Source: Chitinophaga solisilvae (GTDB lineage: Bacteria; Bacteroidota; Bacteroidia; Chitinophagales; Chitinophagaceae). Taken from it: a stretch of 64,000 nucleotides of DNA. This document shows, in pieces, positions 44,580 through 53,534 of the stretch (its first letter is position 1; each line of letters begins with the position of its first letter). The notes under the pieces are model-generated. The model saw only the letters and a list, made by a program, of their open reading frames with translations, did no database searches and was not told where the DNA came from. The stretch lies in NCBI RefSeq assembly GCF_009928525.1, contig NZ_JAABOK010000012.1, forward strand, positions 124,001-188,000, read 5' to 3'. The position numbers and the translations under genes are program-made.

Positions 44580-45884
44580 CTACTGTTTTTTCACCACCCA
44601 TTTTATGGCTTCTTTGAGGGTGATTTTTTTGCCGTACATGAGGATGCCGGTGCGGTATATTTTTCCGGCAGCCCAGGTGGTAAGGAGGAAGCCGCCGATC
44701 AGGCATATGAAGGAAAGGCCCAGCTGCCAGTAAGGAACGGCGCCGGGAACGCCGTAAGGCAGGCGTGCCATCATCACCATCGGAGAGGTGAAAGGGATGA
44801 TGCTGCCCCATACGGCGAGCGGGCTGCCGGGGTCCTGTACTGCTTTCATCATAATGATTATACCGATGATGATGGGAACGGTGATCGGAAAGCTCAGCTG
44901 TTGCACATCTGATGCATCTTCGTTTGCCAGGCTGCCTACGGCGGCATATAAGGCGGAGTAAAACAGGTAGCCGCCCAGGAAATAAAATACAAAGCAGGAA
45001 AGCAGGAGGCCCCAGTTGATGCTGCCCATCACCTCACTCACCCGTTGAAACGCTTCCATGGCCTGTTCATTGTTACCTTGCATGTTAGTCTGACTGGCAG
45101 CCTGTACTGCTTCCGGCGATATAAAGAGCGGAATCAGGGAATAGATGGCCGTAATGAGTACGCCCCATATGAGGAACTGCAGGAGTCCTACCGCCGCGAT
45201 GCCGATGATTTTGCCCATCATCAGCTGGAAAGGTTTAACGCTGGAGATCATGACCTCTGCAATACGGTTTACTTTTTCTTCCATCACGCCTCTCATGACG
45301 GAAGTGCCGAACAGGAGCAGGATGATATAGATAATAAATCCGCTGGCATAGCCTACGCCGTAGGCCACCCAGGAGCTGCCCTTCTTCTCTTCGTCGCCGG
45401 TTTTGAACTCAACGGAAACGGTGGAGCTGATGGCGTCCAGCTTTGTTTTATCGATGCCCTGCAGTTCCATACGCCTTCTTTCGATGATATTGTTGATATC
45501 GGCGTTGATAGCGCTTTCCATGGAGATGCTGGCCTGTCCTTTACTGAAGAACTCAAAGCCGGAGGGCCGGTTGATATCGATGTCGGGGATATAGAGTACA
45601 CCTGCATAGCCAGCACTTTGATAATGCAGTTTAAGGCTGTCGAGATGAGCATCCGGCAGATATTTAAAGAACAACCCTTTTTTATCCGGGAATTTGTTGT
45701 TGAACAGTCCGCTTTTATCGATGACGGCGATACGTTTGGTTTCGCTTGACCCGGTTGCGAACAGGATAGGTAAAATAATCATGGCTGCAAAGGCCAGTGG
45801 CACGAGCAGCGTTACTACGAGAAAGGATTTTTTACGTACGCGGGTAGTGAATTCGCGTTGTATGATAAGCCAGATTTTGTTCAT
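44580..45884 (-). CDS. ABC-2 type transporter permease (NatB-like)
   Basis: The 434-residue membrane protein has one N-terminal helix (SFLVVTLLVPLAFAAMIILPILF), a large extracytoplasmic domain, then about five helices near the C-terminus (FIIYIILLLFGTSVM, IIGIAAVGLLQFLIWGVLIT, LLLSCFVFYFLGGYLFYSALY, PIIIGIIIMMKAV, LGLSFICLIGGFLLTTW). This topology matches NatB-like efflux permeases. It is 14 bp downstream of its ATPase partner. The substrate is unknown. Confidence 0.9.
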   Translation of the reverse strand: MNKIWLIIQREFTTRVRKKSFLVVTLLVPLAFAAMIILPILFATGSSETKRIAVIDKSGLFNNKFPDKKGLFFKYLPDAHLDSLKLHYQSAGYAGVLYIPDIDINRPSGFEFFSKGQASISMESAINADINNIIERRRMELQGIDKTKLDAISSTVSVEFKTGDEEKKGSSWVAYGVGYASGFIIYIILLLFGTSVMRGVMEEKVNRIAEVMISSVKPFQLMMGKIIGIAAVGLLQFLIWGVLITAIYSLIPLFISPEAVQAASQTNMQGNNEQAMEAFQRVSEVMGSINWGLLLSCFVFYFLGGYLFYSALYAAVGSLANEDASDVQQLSFPITVPIIIGIIIMMKAVQDPGSPLAVWGSIIPFTSPMVMMARLPYGVPGAVPYWQLGLSFICLIGGFLLTTWAAGKIYRTGILMYGKKITLKEAIKWVVKKQ

Positions 45885-45898
45885 AGCGGCGAGATGAA

Positions 45899-46837
45899 TC
45901 AGGCAGGCTGAGGAACCGCGGGGGCGGTATGTTCAGTTTGCTGTACCTGGGTGATGAATACTTCGTTGATGGAAGGCAGTAATTCTTCGAAATAGGTAAC
46001 GGGGATACCCTGATGGATGAAATGCAGGAGAATGTCGTTGGTGGTGCTGTCTGCATTCATTTTTACGGTGAAGGCTTTTTCATGTACCTGCACAATATTG
46101 AAATGATAGGTGGCCATCTGGGCAGCATTGGGCATAACGCCCAGCCCTATACGGAAAAGTCCCTGCTTGAAGTCCTGTTTGATCTGCTTTATGCTGCCGT
46201 CGAGGATTTTGCGGCCTTTGTTGACCAGCATGATATGATTGCAGATTTCTTCTACCTGTTCCATCCGGTGGGTGGAGAAGATGATGGTGGTGCCCTGCTG
46301 GCTGAGCTGGAAGATTTCCTGTTTGATCAGGTTGGCGTTGATAGGGTCCAGGCCGGAGAAGGGTTCATCCAGTATCAGTAGTTTGGGATCGTGCATGATG
46401 GTGGAGATGAACTGCACTTTTTGCTGCATGCCTTTGCTGAGTTCATCTACGCGTTTGTTCCACCAGGAGGAGATTTCAAATTTCTCGAACCAGTATTTGA
46501 TGCGTTTCAGGGCTTCTTTCTCCGACAGTCCTTTGAGGCGGGCGAGATAGAGTGTTTGTTCGCCTACTTTCATTTTTTTATACAGGCCTCTTTCTTCCGG
46601 CATGTAACCGATGTAGTGCACATCGTTTTGCGGGTCGAAGGGGCGGCCGTCGAACCGGATACTGCCTTCATCGGGGTAGAATATGCCGGTAATCATGCGC
46701 AGCAGGGTGGTTTTACCGGCGCCGTTCGGACCCAGGAGTCCGAAAATGGCGCCCTGTTGAATATCAAAGCTGATATCATCTACTGCTTTATGCGTGGCAT
46801 AGTACTTTTTCAGGTGTTTGACTTCAAGTAGATTCAT
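45899..46837 (-). CDS. ABC transporter ATP-binding protein (NatA-like)
   Basis: The 312-residue protein has Walker A GLLGPNGAGKTTLLRM, signature LSKGMQQKVQF, Walker B LLILDEPFSGLDP and IIFSTHRMEQVEEIC. The C-terminal extension is typical of ATPases pairing with ABC-2 exporters. It precedes the permease by 14 bp, forming a two-gene operon on the minus strand. Confidence 0.95.
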   Translation of the reverse strand: MNLLEVKHLKKYYATHKAVDDISFDIQQGAIFGLLGPNGAGKTTLLRMITGIFYPDEGSIRFDGRPFDPQNDVHYIGYMPEERGLYKKMKVGEQTLYLARLKGLSEKEALKRIKYWFEKFEISSWWNKRVDELSKGMQQKVQFISTIMHDPKLLILDEPFSGLDPINANLIKQEIFQLSQQGTTIIFSTHRMEQVEEICNHIMLVNKGRKILDGSIKQIKQDFKQGLFRIGLGVMPNAAQMATYHFNIVQVHEKAFTVKMNADSTTNDILLHFIHQGIPVTYFEELLPSINEVFITQVQQTEHTAPAVPQPA

Positions 46838-46892
46838 GACGAAAAATTACAGATTAATCATGAATTATAGTGGAATTAATGCCACATGAAAA

Positions 46893-48455
46893 TTACTGAT
46901 GACTTGCGGCGATCATGTCAGCCACGCGTTCGCCGTCCATCGCTGCGGAGACAATACCGCCGGCGTATCCGGCGCCTTCCCCACAGGGATAAAGACCGGC
47001 CACCTGCGGGTGTTCCAGGGTATCGTTATTGCGTGGGATGCGTACGGGGGAAGAGGTACGGGATTCGGTAGCTACCAGTACCGCATTTTCCGTATAGTAT
47101 CCTTTCATTTTGCGGCCGAAGGCTTTGAAGGCTCCTGCCAGCCGCTGGTGAACGGCTGCGGGCAGCACGTGGCGGAGGTCGGCGCTGTGCAATCCGGGTA
47201 CATAGGAGCATTCGGGCAGGGAGGAAGAAACCTTTCCTTTTACGAAGTCGGTCATCCTTTGTGCGGGGGCTACGAAGTTGCCGCCACCGGTAATATATGC
47301 CTGCTTTTCAACTGCCTGCTGGTAGTACATGGCTGCCAGCGGGCCGTGGTGGGCAAAGGGAGCGAAGTCGGATTCATCAACCGTTACCACCATGCCGGAG
47401 TTGGCGAATGGGTTGTTGCGTTTGGAGGGCGACCAGCCGTTGACGACCAGTTCGCCCGGATCGGTGGCAGCCGGGGCGATGATACCGCCGGGGCACATGC
47501 AGAAGGAGAATACACCGCGGCCTTCCACCTGTTCCACGAGGCTGTAGCTGGCAGGCGGCAGGTATTCGCCGCGCAGGTCGCAATGATACTGTACGCTGTC
47601 TATCAGTTCCTGGGGGTGTTCCACGCGGACGCCGAGCGCAAAGGGCTTGGCTTCGAGGAGAATACCCTGCTGGTGAAGCATGACAAATATATCTCTGGCG
47701 GAGTGGCCGGTGGCGAGTATCAGCTGGCTGGCGGTGTAAGTGTTGCCGGCGGCTGTCTGCACCCCGGTGATGGCTCCGTTGCTGATGAGCAGGGAGCTTA
47801 CTTTTTCTTCGAAGTGTACTTCTCCGCCGCTGGCGATGATCTGTTCGCGCATAGCGGTGATGATATGCGGGAGTTTGTTGGTGCCGATATGCGGGTGGGC
47901 GTCGATCATAATTTTTTCATCGGCGCCGAAATACACGAATATGTTGAGGATGCGGTTAATATCGCCGCGCTTGTTTGAGCGGGTATATAGTTTGCCGTCG
48001 GAGTAGGTACCGGCGCCGCCTTCGCCGAAGCAGTAGTTGGAGTCTGGGTTGACTACGCCGGTTTTATTGAGGGCCGCGAGGTCGCGGCGACGTGCGCGTA
48101 CATCCTTGCCGCGTTCCAGCACTACAGGGCGTATACCGGCTTCTATGAGGCGTAATGCCGCGAAGAGGCCTGCCGGGCCGGCTCCGGCAATAATCACCCG
48201 GGGGGCATTGGCAGGAAGTTCTTTATACACGGGATGTGCATGTACCCTTTCATGAAAAGGTTCATCTACAAATACCAGCAGGGTGAGCATAAAATACACC
48301 TGTTGCCGGGAGCGTGCGTCTATGGATCTTTTGAGCAGATGATAACCTGTGATGCGGGCTGGTTTTACACCGAGAGCTTCCGCTGCGAGTGTGGTAATAC
48401 GGGCGGGGTGTGCTGCATCGGACGGCAGCACTTTGAGAGATATCTGTTGTTGCAT
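46893..48455 (-). CDS. NAD(P)/FAD-dependent dehydrogenase, COG2509 type
   Basis: The 520-residue cytoplasmic flavoprotein has the dinucleotide-binding motif VIIAGAGPAGLFAALRL after an N-terminal domain, then LERGKDVRARRRDLAALNK, NYCFGEGGAGTYSDGKLYTRS and LATGHSARDIF, with YPCGEGAGYAGGIVSAAMDGE at the C-terminus. These patterns define a widely conserved FAD-dependent dehydrogenase family without an assigned substrate. Length fits the family. It is flanked by ABC genes in the same direction and by palindrome I at its 5' side. Confidence 0.9.
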   Translation of the reverse strand: MQQQISLKVLPSDAAHPARITTLAAEALGVKPARITGYHLLKRSIDARSRQQVYFMLTLLVFVDEPFHERVHAHPVYKELPANAPRVIIAGAGPAGLFAALRLIEAGIRPVVLERGKDVRARRRDLAALNKTGVVNPDSNYCFGEGGAGTYSDGKLYTRSNKRGDINRILNIFVYFGADEKIMIDAHPHIGTNKLPHIITAMREQIIASGGEVHFEEKVSSLLISNGAITGVQTAAGNTYTASQLILATGHSARDIFVMLHQQGILLEAKPFALGVRVEHPQELIDSVQYHCDLRGEYLPPASYSLVEQVEGRGVFSFCMCPGGIIAPAATDPGELVVNGWSPSKRNNPFANSGMVVTVDESDFAPFAHHGPLAAMYYQQAVEKQAYITGGGNFVAPAQRMTDFVKGKVSSSLPECSYVPGLHSADLRHVLPAAVHQRLAGAFKAFGRKMKGYYTENAVLVATESRTSSPVRIPRNNDTLEHPQVAGLYPCGEGAGYAGGIVSAAMDGERVADMIAASHQ

Positions 48456-48482
48456 GAGAGAGTTAGGTATTTATCCTAAAAG

Positions 48483-48604
48483 AATTACGAATTACAAATT
48501 ACGAATTACGAATGTTAAGCGAAGATTTAAGCGGGTGGAGTAAATTCCTTATACGCTTAAATCTTCGCTTAACATTCGTAATTCGCAATTTGTAATTCGT
48601 AATT
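48483..48604. repeat. Heptad palindrome, copy I
   Basis: Heptads (one with the variant AATTACA) are followed by GTTA, AGCGAAGATTTA and AGCGG. The other arm gives GTTA, AGCGAAGATTTA and AGCG, identical in the variable bases TTTA. It lies between the DUF3127 3' end (5 bp away) and the start of the FAD-dehydrogenase gene. Confidence 0.92.
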
Positions 48605-48609
48605 TAAAA

Positions 48610-48996
48610 TTAAAACGGCAGATCATCGCTGCCATCACCGCCGCCGGCTGGCATTTGCGGAGTATTGTAGTTAGGCATTGCGTCGGCGCCCGGAGCGGGA
48701 GCAGCCATAACAGATTCCATACGCCATGCGTCCAGGTTGGTAATGTAGTTCACTTTACCATCTTTTTCCCATCTGGTGCCTTTGATATTGAAATAAACTT
48801 TAACGTTTTCTCCTTCATTAAACCTGTCCACGATACCGGTGCGGTCTTGTACCGACTGGAACTTGATGTAGTTGTTGATAACACGGCCGTTGATATCATC
48901 GGATTTCTCGATAACGAACTCTCTTGTTTTAAAGGTTTCGCTACGTTGTACTGTGTTGTACTTCACAATTAGCTTTCCGGTAATTTCAAAACTCAT
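48610..48996 (-). CDS. DUF3127 protein (possible single-strand DNA-binding fold)
   Basis: The 128-residue protein is the standalone DUF3127 form found in many Bacteroidota: MSFEITGKLIVKYNTVQRSE, FKTREFVIEKSD, VKVYFNIKGTRWEKDGKVNYITNLDAWRME, followed by a low-complexity tail with Met/Pro/Gly and the acidic end DGSDDLPF. That acidic C-terminus is reminiscent of SSB proteins, which recruit partners through DDxPF-like tails. The OB-fold role is inferred, not shown. It is divergent from dnaA, which is in keeping with a role in DNA metabolism. Confidence 0.85.
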   Translation of the reverse strand: MSFEITGKLIVKYNTVQRSETFKTREFVIEKSDDINGRVINNYIKFQSVQDRTGIVDRFNEGENVKVYFNIKGTRWEKDGKVNYITNLDAWRMESVMAAPAPGADAMPNYNTPQMPAGGGDGSDDLPF

Positions 48997-49024
48997 AGAA
49001 AAATTATTTTAAATTCAGAAGGGT

Positions 49025-49057
49025 CAAAGATACGGTATTCGCTGAAGTGCGTGCAAA
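49025..49057 (-). promoter_or_regulatory. Promoter of the DUF3127 gene
   Basis: On the minus strand TTTG (49054-49057) is followed after 21 bp by TATCTTTG (49025-49032), a good match to the Bacteroidota consensus, about 28 bp upstream of the start codon. Confidence 0.65.
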
Positions 49058-49150
49058 TATTTTTTATTTAAACCCTGCGCGCGGATATATAAAAAAATAC
49101 TTCCGTAATAACTATTGTTAAACACATTTTTTTAAATGGAGATACTAACA

Positions 49151-49158
49151 TAGTTTTG
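49151..49158 (+). promoter_or_regulatory. Possible -7 element of dnaA
   Basis: TAGTTTTG matches TAnnTTTG but lies about 390 bp before the dnaA start. The -33 region is only T-rich. A nearer promoter may have been missed. Confidence 0.35.
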
Positions 49159-49550
49159 CACCCTCGCAGAAAAAATTGTGAATATCTCGCCGTTTATCTG
49201 TGAAAGAATTTTTTGTGGAGAGAAGTTACGATATTATTTTATCAGGTATATATCCATATTTATGGTAAAAAGGACAATGATAAAGATAAAGGTGTTGTTA
49301 ATCAACGGTATTTATAGTACTTAAAAGCGCGTAACGTCAATGCTGTAAAGCAATAGCAGCAGGGGCAAGAGCAGTATTAACACACTGTAATCAGGAGAAT
49401 ATAAACAAGGGTAGATAAATTTTTTTTTTCAACATTTTCTACAGATATTCGTCGTCCTGTCTGAAAATTTTTCAACATCCTGCGTTGGGAGATTTCGAAT
49501 TCGAGAACTAAGCATCCTTAATTAAGAAACAACTAATTTTTTTTATCTCA

Positions 49551-50984
49551 ATGAATAAAACTTGCGAACAAGTTTGGGAAAGGTGTCTTAATATAATTAG
49601 GGATATAGTGGAATGGCAGCCGTTTAAGACTTGGTTTGAACCTATTAAACCCATTAAACTTGAAAACAATGTTTTAACCATCCAGGTCCCCAGCCAATTC
49701 TTTTATGAATACCTTGAAGAGCATTATGTGGGATTGTTAGGGAAAACAATTAAAAGAGAATTAGGTAAAGAAGCCCGGTTGGAATACCGCATTGTAGTAG
49801 AGAACGGTACACCACACCAGCATCCCAGAACGGTAAACATGCCTACGCAGTTTACCAAGCCCCAGAAAGACAATGAAGTAGATTTTCCGCTTACGATTCA
49901 TAACCCGGTGAAGAACCCGTTCGTTATTCCGGGAATCAAACGCGTGCAGATTGATTCGCAGCTCAATCCGAATTATACGTTCGATGCGTATATAGAGGGG
50001 GATTGTAACCGTGTGGCGCGCCGTGCAGGAAAAACGGTGGCGGAAAAACCAGGCGGCACTTCCTTTAATCCACTGGTGATCTACGGTGGCGTAGGGCTGG
50101 GAAAAACCCACCTGGCGCAGGCTGTAGGCAACGATGTGAAGCGCATTCATCCTAACAAGGCCGTGCTGTATGTGAGCGCAGAGAAATTCATTAATCAGTT
50201 TATCGATCACTCCAAGAATAATATCATCAACGACTTCATTCACTTCTATCAGCTGATTGACGTACTGATCGTAGATGATATACAGTTCTTTGCCCGCGCA
50301 GAGAAAACACAGGACGCGTTCTTCGCGATCTTCAACCACCTGCACCAGTCGGGCAAACAACTGATCCTGACCTCCGATAAAGCGCCCAAAGACCTGGACG
50401 GTGTGCAGGAACGCCTGCTGAGCCGCTTCCGCTGGGGCCTCAGCGCAGATATCCAGATCCCTGATTTTGAAACCAGAATGGAAATCCTGGAACTCAAAAT
50501 GAAAAATGACGGACTGGAAATGCCCAAAGAAGTAGTGAAATATGTGGCATATAATATCCAGACAAACGTCCGTGAACTGGAAGGAGCCCTCATTTCCCTG
50601 CTGGCACAGTCCTCGCTGAACCGCAAGGAAATAGACCTGGAACTGGCCAAACGCGTACTGAAATCTTTCGTAAAAACTTCTTCCAAAGAAATTACCATAG
50701 AAAGCATTCAGAAAATGGTCTGCGAATACTTCGACGTGCCTTATGATAAACTCCTGCAGAAAACACGTAAACGTGAAATTGTACAGGCACGCCAGATCAC
50801 CATGTACCTCGCAAAATCATTTACTAAAAATTCATTGAAAACAATCGGGGAACACTTCGGCGGACGTGACCACACTACCGTGATTCACAGCTGCCAGACC
50901 GTGAAAGACCTGATGGATACAGATAATAATTTCCGCGACAGCGTCATTGAACTGCAACAGAAAGTACAGCTGGCCGCTATGTAA
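49551..50984 (+). CDS. dnaA: Chromosomal replication initiator DnaA
   Basis: DnaA binds oriC and melts it to start replication. The 477-residue protein has the N-terminal DnaB-contact domain, Walker A GGVGLGKTHLAQ (residues 179-190), Walker B VLIVDDIQFFA, sensor and arginine-finger region LTSDKAPKDLDGVQERLLSRF, and the C-terminal DNA-binding helix with the DnaA signature GGRDHTTVIHSCQTV. The length is typical. The start follows a T-rich leader. dnaN or gyrB is not adjacent, as is common in Bacteroidota. Confidence 0.98.
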   Translation: MNKTCEQVWERCLNIIRDIVEWQPFKTWFEPIKPIKLENNVLTIQVPSQFFYEYLEEHYVGLLGKTIKRELGKEARLEYRIVVENGTPHQHPRTVNMPTQFTKPQKDNEVDFPLTIHNPVKNPFVIPGIKRVQIDSQLNPNYTFDAYIEGDCNRVARRAGKTVAEKPGGTSFNPLVIYGGVGLGKTHLAQAVGNDVKRIHPNKAVLYVSAEKFINQFIDHSKNNIINDFIHFYQLIDVLIVDDIQFFARAEKTQDAFFAIFNHLHQSGKQLILTSDKAPKDLDGVQERLLSRFRWGLSADIQIPDFETRMEILELKMKNDGLEMPKEVVKYVAYNIQTNVRELEGALISLLAQSSLNRKEIDLELAKRVLKSFVKTSSKEITIESIQKMVCEYFDVPYDKLLQKTRKREIVQARQITMYLAKSFTKNSLKTIGEHFGGRDHTTVIHSCQTVKDLMDTDNNFRDSVIELQQKVQLAAM

Positions 50985-51021
50985 GTAAGACCCCCTGAGC
51001 TTTTTTAAAATCCCAATCTGA

Positions 51022-51171
51022 AATAATTACGAATTACGAATTGCGAATTACGAATGTAGTAGCGAAGAACTAAACGTAGATGAAGGAGGACATTTTGTAG
51101 TTATCACCTTTATCTACGTTTAGTTCTTCGCTACTACATTCGTAATTCGCAATTCGTAATTCGCAATTATT
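51022..51171. repeat. Heptad palindrome, copy J
   Basis: Heptads are followed by GTAGT, AGCGAAGAACTA and AACGTAGATGAA, with an exact complementary right arm over about 26 bp after the heptads and a loop of roughly 28 bases. It lies between dnaA and a hypothetical gene, both on the plus strand. Confidence 0.92.
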
Positions 51172-51235
51172 TTTTCTCCCCACCTGATCGTTTATATTAA
51201 AAAATTACATATTTTATCAGGAGAAAAAGAATCCT

Positions 51236-52204
51236 ATGAAGATCAACAGTGTCATCTGGAGCATTTTGCTATGCCTTGTTGTATTTCTCTTCAGCAGCCA
51301 GATATCTGTAGTAGCCTATCATCATGCCACCCTACCCATTTCACTTACAGGCGGCATATTGCTGGCGTGTTGTCTCATGCAGCTGGTATGCGGCTACAGG
51401 AGCCTGCGGGAGTTGTATCCGGACAAAAATCAGCGCGACTGGCGTCATAGTCTGCATCTCGCATGGGTAGGCGCCGCCGTTATAGGCTGTTTTGTCTTTT
51501 ATGCCCTGGCAGGCCTGCGGGAAGAATGGCAGCTGAAAAGGAAGGGCGTGAAAGTAGCCGGCAGTATAGAAAGCAGCGTACGGCAACAGCAGCAGGAATA
51601 TGCCGTGAGTAACATTATCGTGAAGTTTACTACCAGGGAAAACAAAAAAGTAAAAGCCCATGTGTCCCTGCCCTCAGAAGTGTTTTCCGCCCGTTACAAA
51701 GATCAGCCGGTGGAAATCCTTTACCTGCCTGAAGAACCGGACATCTTTCAACTGATGTACGATGAAGATGCCGGTGATATCCCCGGCAGATCACTCACCC
51801 TCACAGAACTGGAACTGATGCTGGCATCTACCTTCAGCCAGGACTCGCTGGGAATGCTGCTGAACACGATCAGCTATCACTGGGAACGGGAAATAAGCCA
51901 CGACAGTATGCCGTACTGGATCAATACCACCAACGAGGATATGCTGATGCTGGTACCCGGAAAAGAAGTACGCTACGCCATGATGAGCCGTAAACCCGAT
52001 ACCATGCCGCTGTGTATGGAGAACTACACCAGAATAGAAGATATAGGTCTGAACACTAAGCTCCCCCGGACCCAGACAGGAAGAGTACCGCTGACGATGC
52101 CCGAAGAAGCCTGGAAGAACGACTCACACACGCTTTTCCTGCATCGCAGGAAACTGAAAGAAGGCATGATGACCCAGCTGCTTATGATCCCCCTGCGACC
52201 CTGA
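51236..52204 (+). CDS. Hypothetical membrane protein
   Basis: The 322-residue protein has about three N-terminal hydrophobic segments (VIWSILLCLVVFLFSS, GGILLACCLMQLVCGY, AAVIGCFVFYALAGL), then a soluble region in which VAGSIESSVRQQQQEYAVSN and PVEILYLPEEPDIFQL recall the DUF3592 pattern. The C-terminal part shows no recognised motif. No function can be assigned. It is not in an operon; the next gene is tRNA-Ser after about 96 bp. Confidence 0.75.
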   Translation: MKINSVIWSILLCLVVFLFSSQISVVAYHHATLPISLTGGILLACCLMQLVCGYRSLRELYPDKNQRDWRHSLHLAWVGAAVIGCFVFYALAGLREEWQLKRKGVKVAGSIESSVRQQQQEYAVSNIIVKFTTRENKKVKAHVSLPSEVFSARYKDQPVEILYLPEEPDIFQLMYDEDAGDIPGRSLTLTELELMLASTFSQDSLGMLLNTISYHWEREISHDSMPYWINTTNEDMLMLVPGKEVRYAMMSRKPDTMPLCMENYTRIEDIGLNTKLPRTQTGRVPLTMPEEAWKNDSHTLFLHRRKLKEGMMTQLLMIPLRP

Positions 52205-52248
52205 ACTTTACATCACCACAAATTTTTTTCGAAAAAAATCGAAATGCT

Positions 52249-52279
52249 TTTGGAGAATATAAAACTTTTCCTATTTTTG
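52249..52279 (+). promoter_or_regulatory. Promoter of tRNA-Ser
   Basis: TTTG (52249-52252), a 19-bp spacer and TATTTTTG (52272-52279) make a textbook Bacteroidota promoter, 20 bp before the tRNA. Confidence 0.75.
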
Positions 52280-52299
52280 CAACCCCTTCAGGGAAATAC

Positions 52300-52388
52300 G
52301 GTGAGGTGCCTGAGTGGCCGAAAGGAACGGTTTGCTAAACCGTCGTACGGGTTAAACTGTACCGAGGGTTCGAATCCCTCCCTCACCG
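52300..52388 (+). tRNA. tRNA-Ser (anticodon GCT)
   Basis: The acceptor stem is GGTGAGG (52300-52306) with CCTCACC (52381-52387) and discriminator G at 52388. The anticodon arm CGGTTTGCTAAACCG gives GCT, reading AGC/AGU. A long variable arm with a paired GTACGG / CTGTAC region is present, as expected of class II tRNAs, and GGTTCGAATCC is the T arm. CCA is not encoded. Confidence 0.96.
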
Positions 52389-52393
52389 CAGGT

Positions 52394-52430
52394 AAAAGCC
52401 TCAGACATGCAAGTGTCTGAGGCTTTTTTT
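52394..52430 (+). terminator. Terminator of tRNA-Ser
   Basis: AAAAGCCTCAGACA pairs with TGTCTGAGGCTTTT and is followed by more T. The T run also forms the first octad of palindrome K. Confidence 0.85.
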
Positions 52431-52553
52431 ATTTTGTTATTTTTTTATTTGAGATTTAATCGAAGCGGAGACCAGAGCAGATACTTAAAGTATAATCGCT
52501 TTGGTCTTCGCTTCTATAGAAATCTCAAATAAAAAAATAATAAAATAAAAAAA
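52424..52553. repeat. Octad palindrome, copy K
   Basis: The left outer arm is TTTTTTTA, TTTTGTTA, TTTTTTTA, TTTGAGAT; the right arm on the opposite strand is TTTTTTTA, TTTTATTA, TTTTTTTA, TTTGAGAT, with one mismatch. The inner arms are AGCGGAGACCAG plus AGC and, on the opposite strand, AGCGAAGACCAA plus AGCG. It lies between tRNA-Ser and the convergent DNRLRE gene, ending five bases before that gene's stop codon. Confidence 0.9.
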
Positions 52554-52557
52554 TAAA

Positions 52558-53304
52558 TCAGAGTGTATACGTGATCGTTAGTTTGGGCCAGGTGGCAGGG
52601 TCGGGTTTCCGGTGGCCGGAGAAGTTGAGGTTGCGGTAGTAGTTTTCTACCTGGAGCTGCAGGCTGAAACCATTATTCTGGCCGCTGTTGACGATGTCCT
52701 GTACCAGGGCGGTGACGTTCACGGTAGTGGAATAATTCCACTGGGAGGTAGAAGCAGCTACGGCAGCCTGGTTGGCGCTGGTGGTGGCAGGCTGGTTATT
52801 CCAGGTAATCGTGGACTCATCCCAGGACCCGAGCACCCGCTTCACCCAGCAGGCATTGGTACCGGAGCCATTGTACGGAGAGCCGGGATAATAGGAGTTG
52901 CCACCCGGATTGGCTACCGCCGTGCCGGGAGCCATACCATACAGGGTAAGGGTGGCAGCAACAACGTTAGTCCCCGCAGGCAGATAGCTGATACCCGGAA
53001 ATTTAATGAAATCCCGCGCCACTCCCGGCGTGCCGGAATACGTCCACGCGGAAGCAGCCAGGTCAGGGTTGCTCACCAGGTTAATACCCGCATAGGCAGG
53101 GTTGCTGTTCACCAGGCAGTCTTCCTGTCCCGTACCCAGCTTGATTAAACTCATTACATAGGCTTTTTTGCCGTTAACGATAGTGGTTTCTTCACTGTTA
53201 ATACCGGCATTGATAACAGGGTCCGTAGCCGCATCTTTCCGGCAACTGAAGAGCTGTGTGAAAACAAGGGCAGACAAGAGCAGTACAAGGGTCTTTTTTT
53301 TCAT
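52558..53304 (-). CDS. DNRLRE-type lipoprotein
   Basis: The start MKKKTLVLLLSALVF at 53304 is preferred. The lipobox is TQLFSC. The 248-residue protein carries a DNRLRE beta-sandwich domain (LTLYGMAPGTAVANPGGNSYYPGSPYN, WDESTITWNNQPATT, VNVTALVQDIVNSGQNNGFSLQLQ, GHRKPDPATWPKLTITY), found in secreted and extracellular-matrix proteins of Bacteroidota. It is probably displayed on the outer membrane. No enzyme domain is fused. It is alone on the minus strand. Confidence 0.85.
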   Translation of the reverse strand: MKKKTLVLLLSALVFTQLFSCRKDAATDPVINAGINSEETTIVNGKKAYVMSLIKLGTGQEDCLVNSNPAYAGINLVSNPDLAASAWTYSGTPGVARDFIKFPGISYLPAGTNVVAATLTLYGMAPGTAVANPGGNSYYPGSPYNGSGTNACWVKRVLGSWDESTITWNNQPATTSANQAAVAASTSQWNYSTTVNVTALVQDIVNSGQNNGFSLQLQVENYYRNLNFSGHRKPDPATWPKLTITYTL

Positions 53305-53534
53305 GGTCAGCATTTAGAGGGTTAAAAATGAATAAAGGCATTGTCAGGTTGTGGTACGTAGAATTATCAGGTTGTTGGGTTATCTGAGTGAACGTATGGG
53401 ATACGTGATTGAATATAGGGATTAATTCCGGCAGAATTCTTTTTAATTCTGTGGGAGAAAATGTATATTCTGAGCCACTGTGGCTATTTTACAGCGAATA
53501 AGAATACTTGGGTATAAGCAGCCTTAAAATAAAT

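Larger units (their letters stand above)
48997..49550. other. AT-rich divergent spacer between DUF3127 and dnaA
   Basis: There are 554 bp without a convincing gene. It contains one promoter on each strand (49025-49057 minus, 49151-49158 plus). I looked for DnaA boxes and found no TTATCCACA-type site, only loose relatives, so I do not call it an origin. If the plus promoter is used, dnaA has a leader of nearly 400 bases. Confidence 0.5.

Noticed and set aside
48997..49550. oriC next to dnaA
   Set aside because: AT-rich but no recognisable DnaA box cluster; GC skew cannot be computed here.
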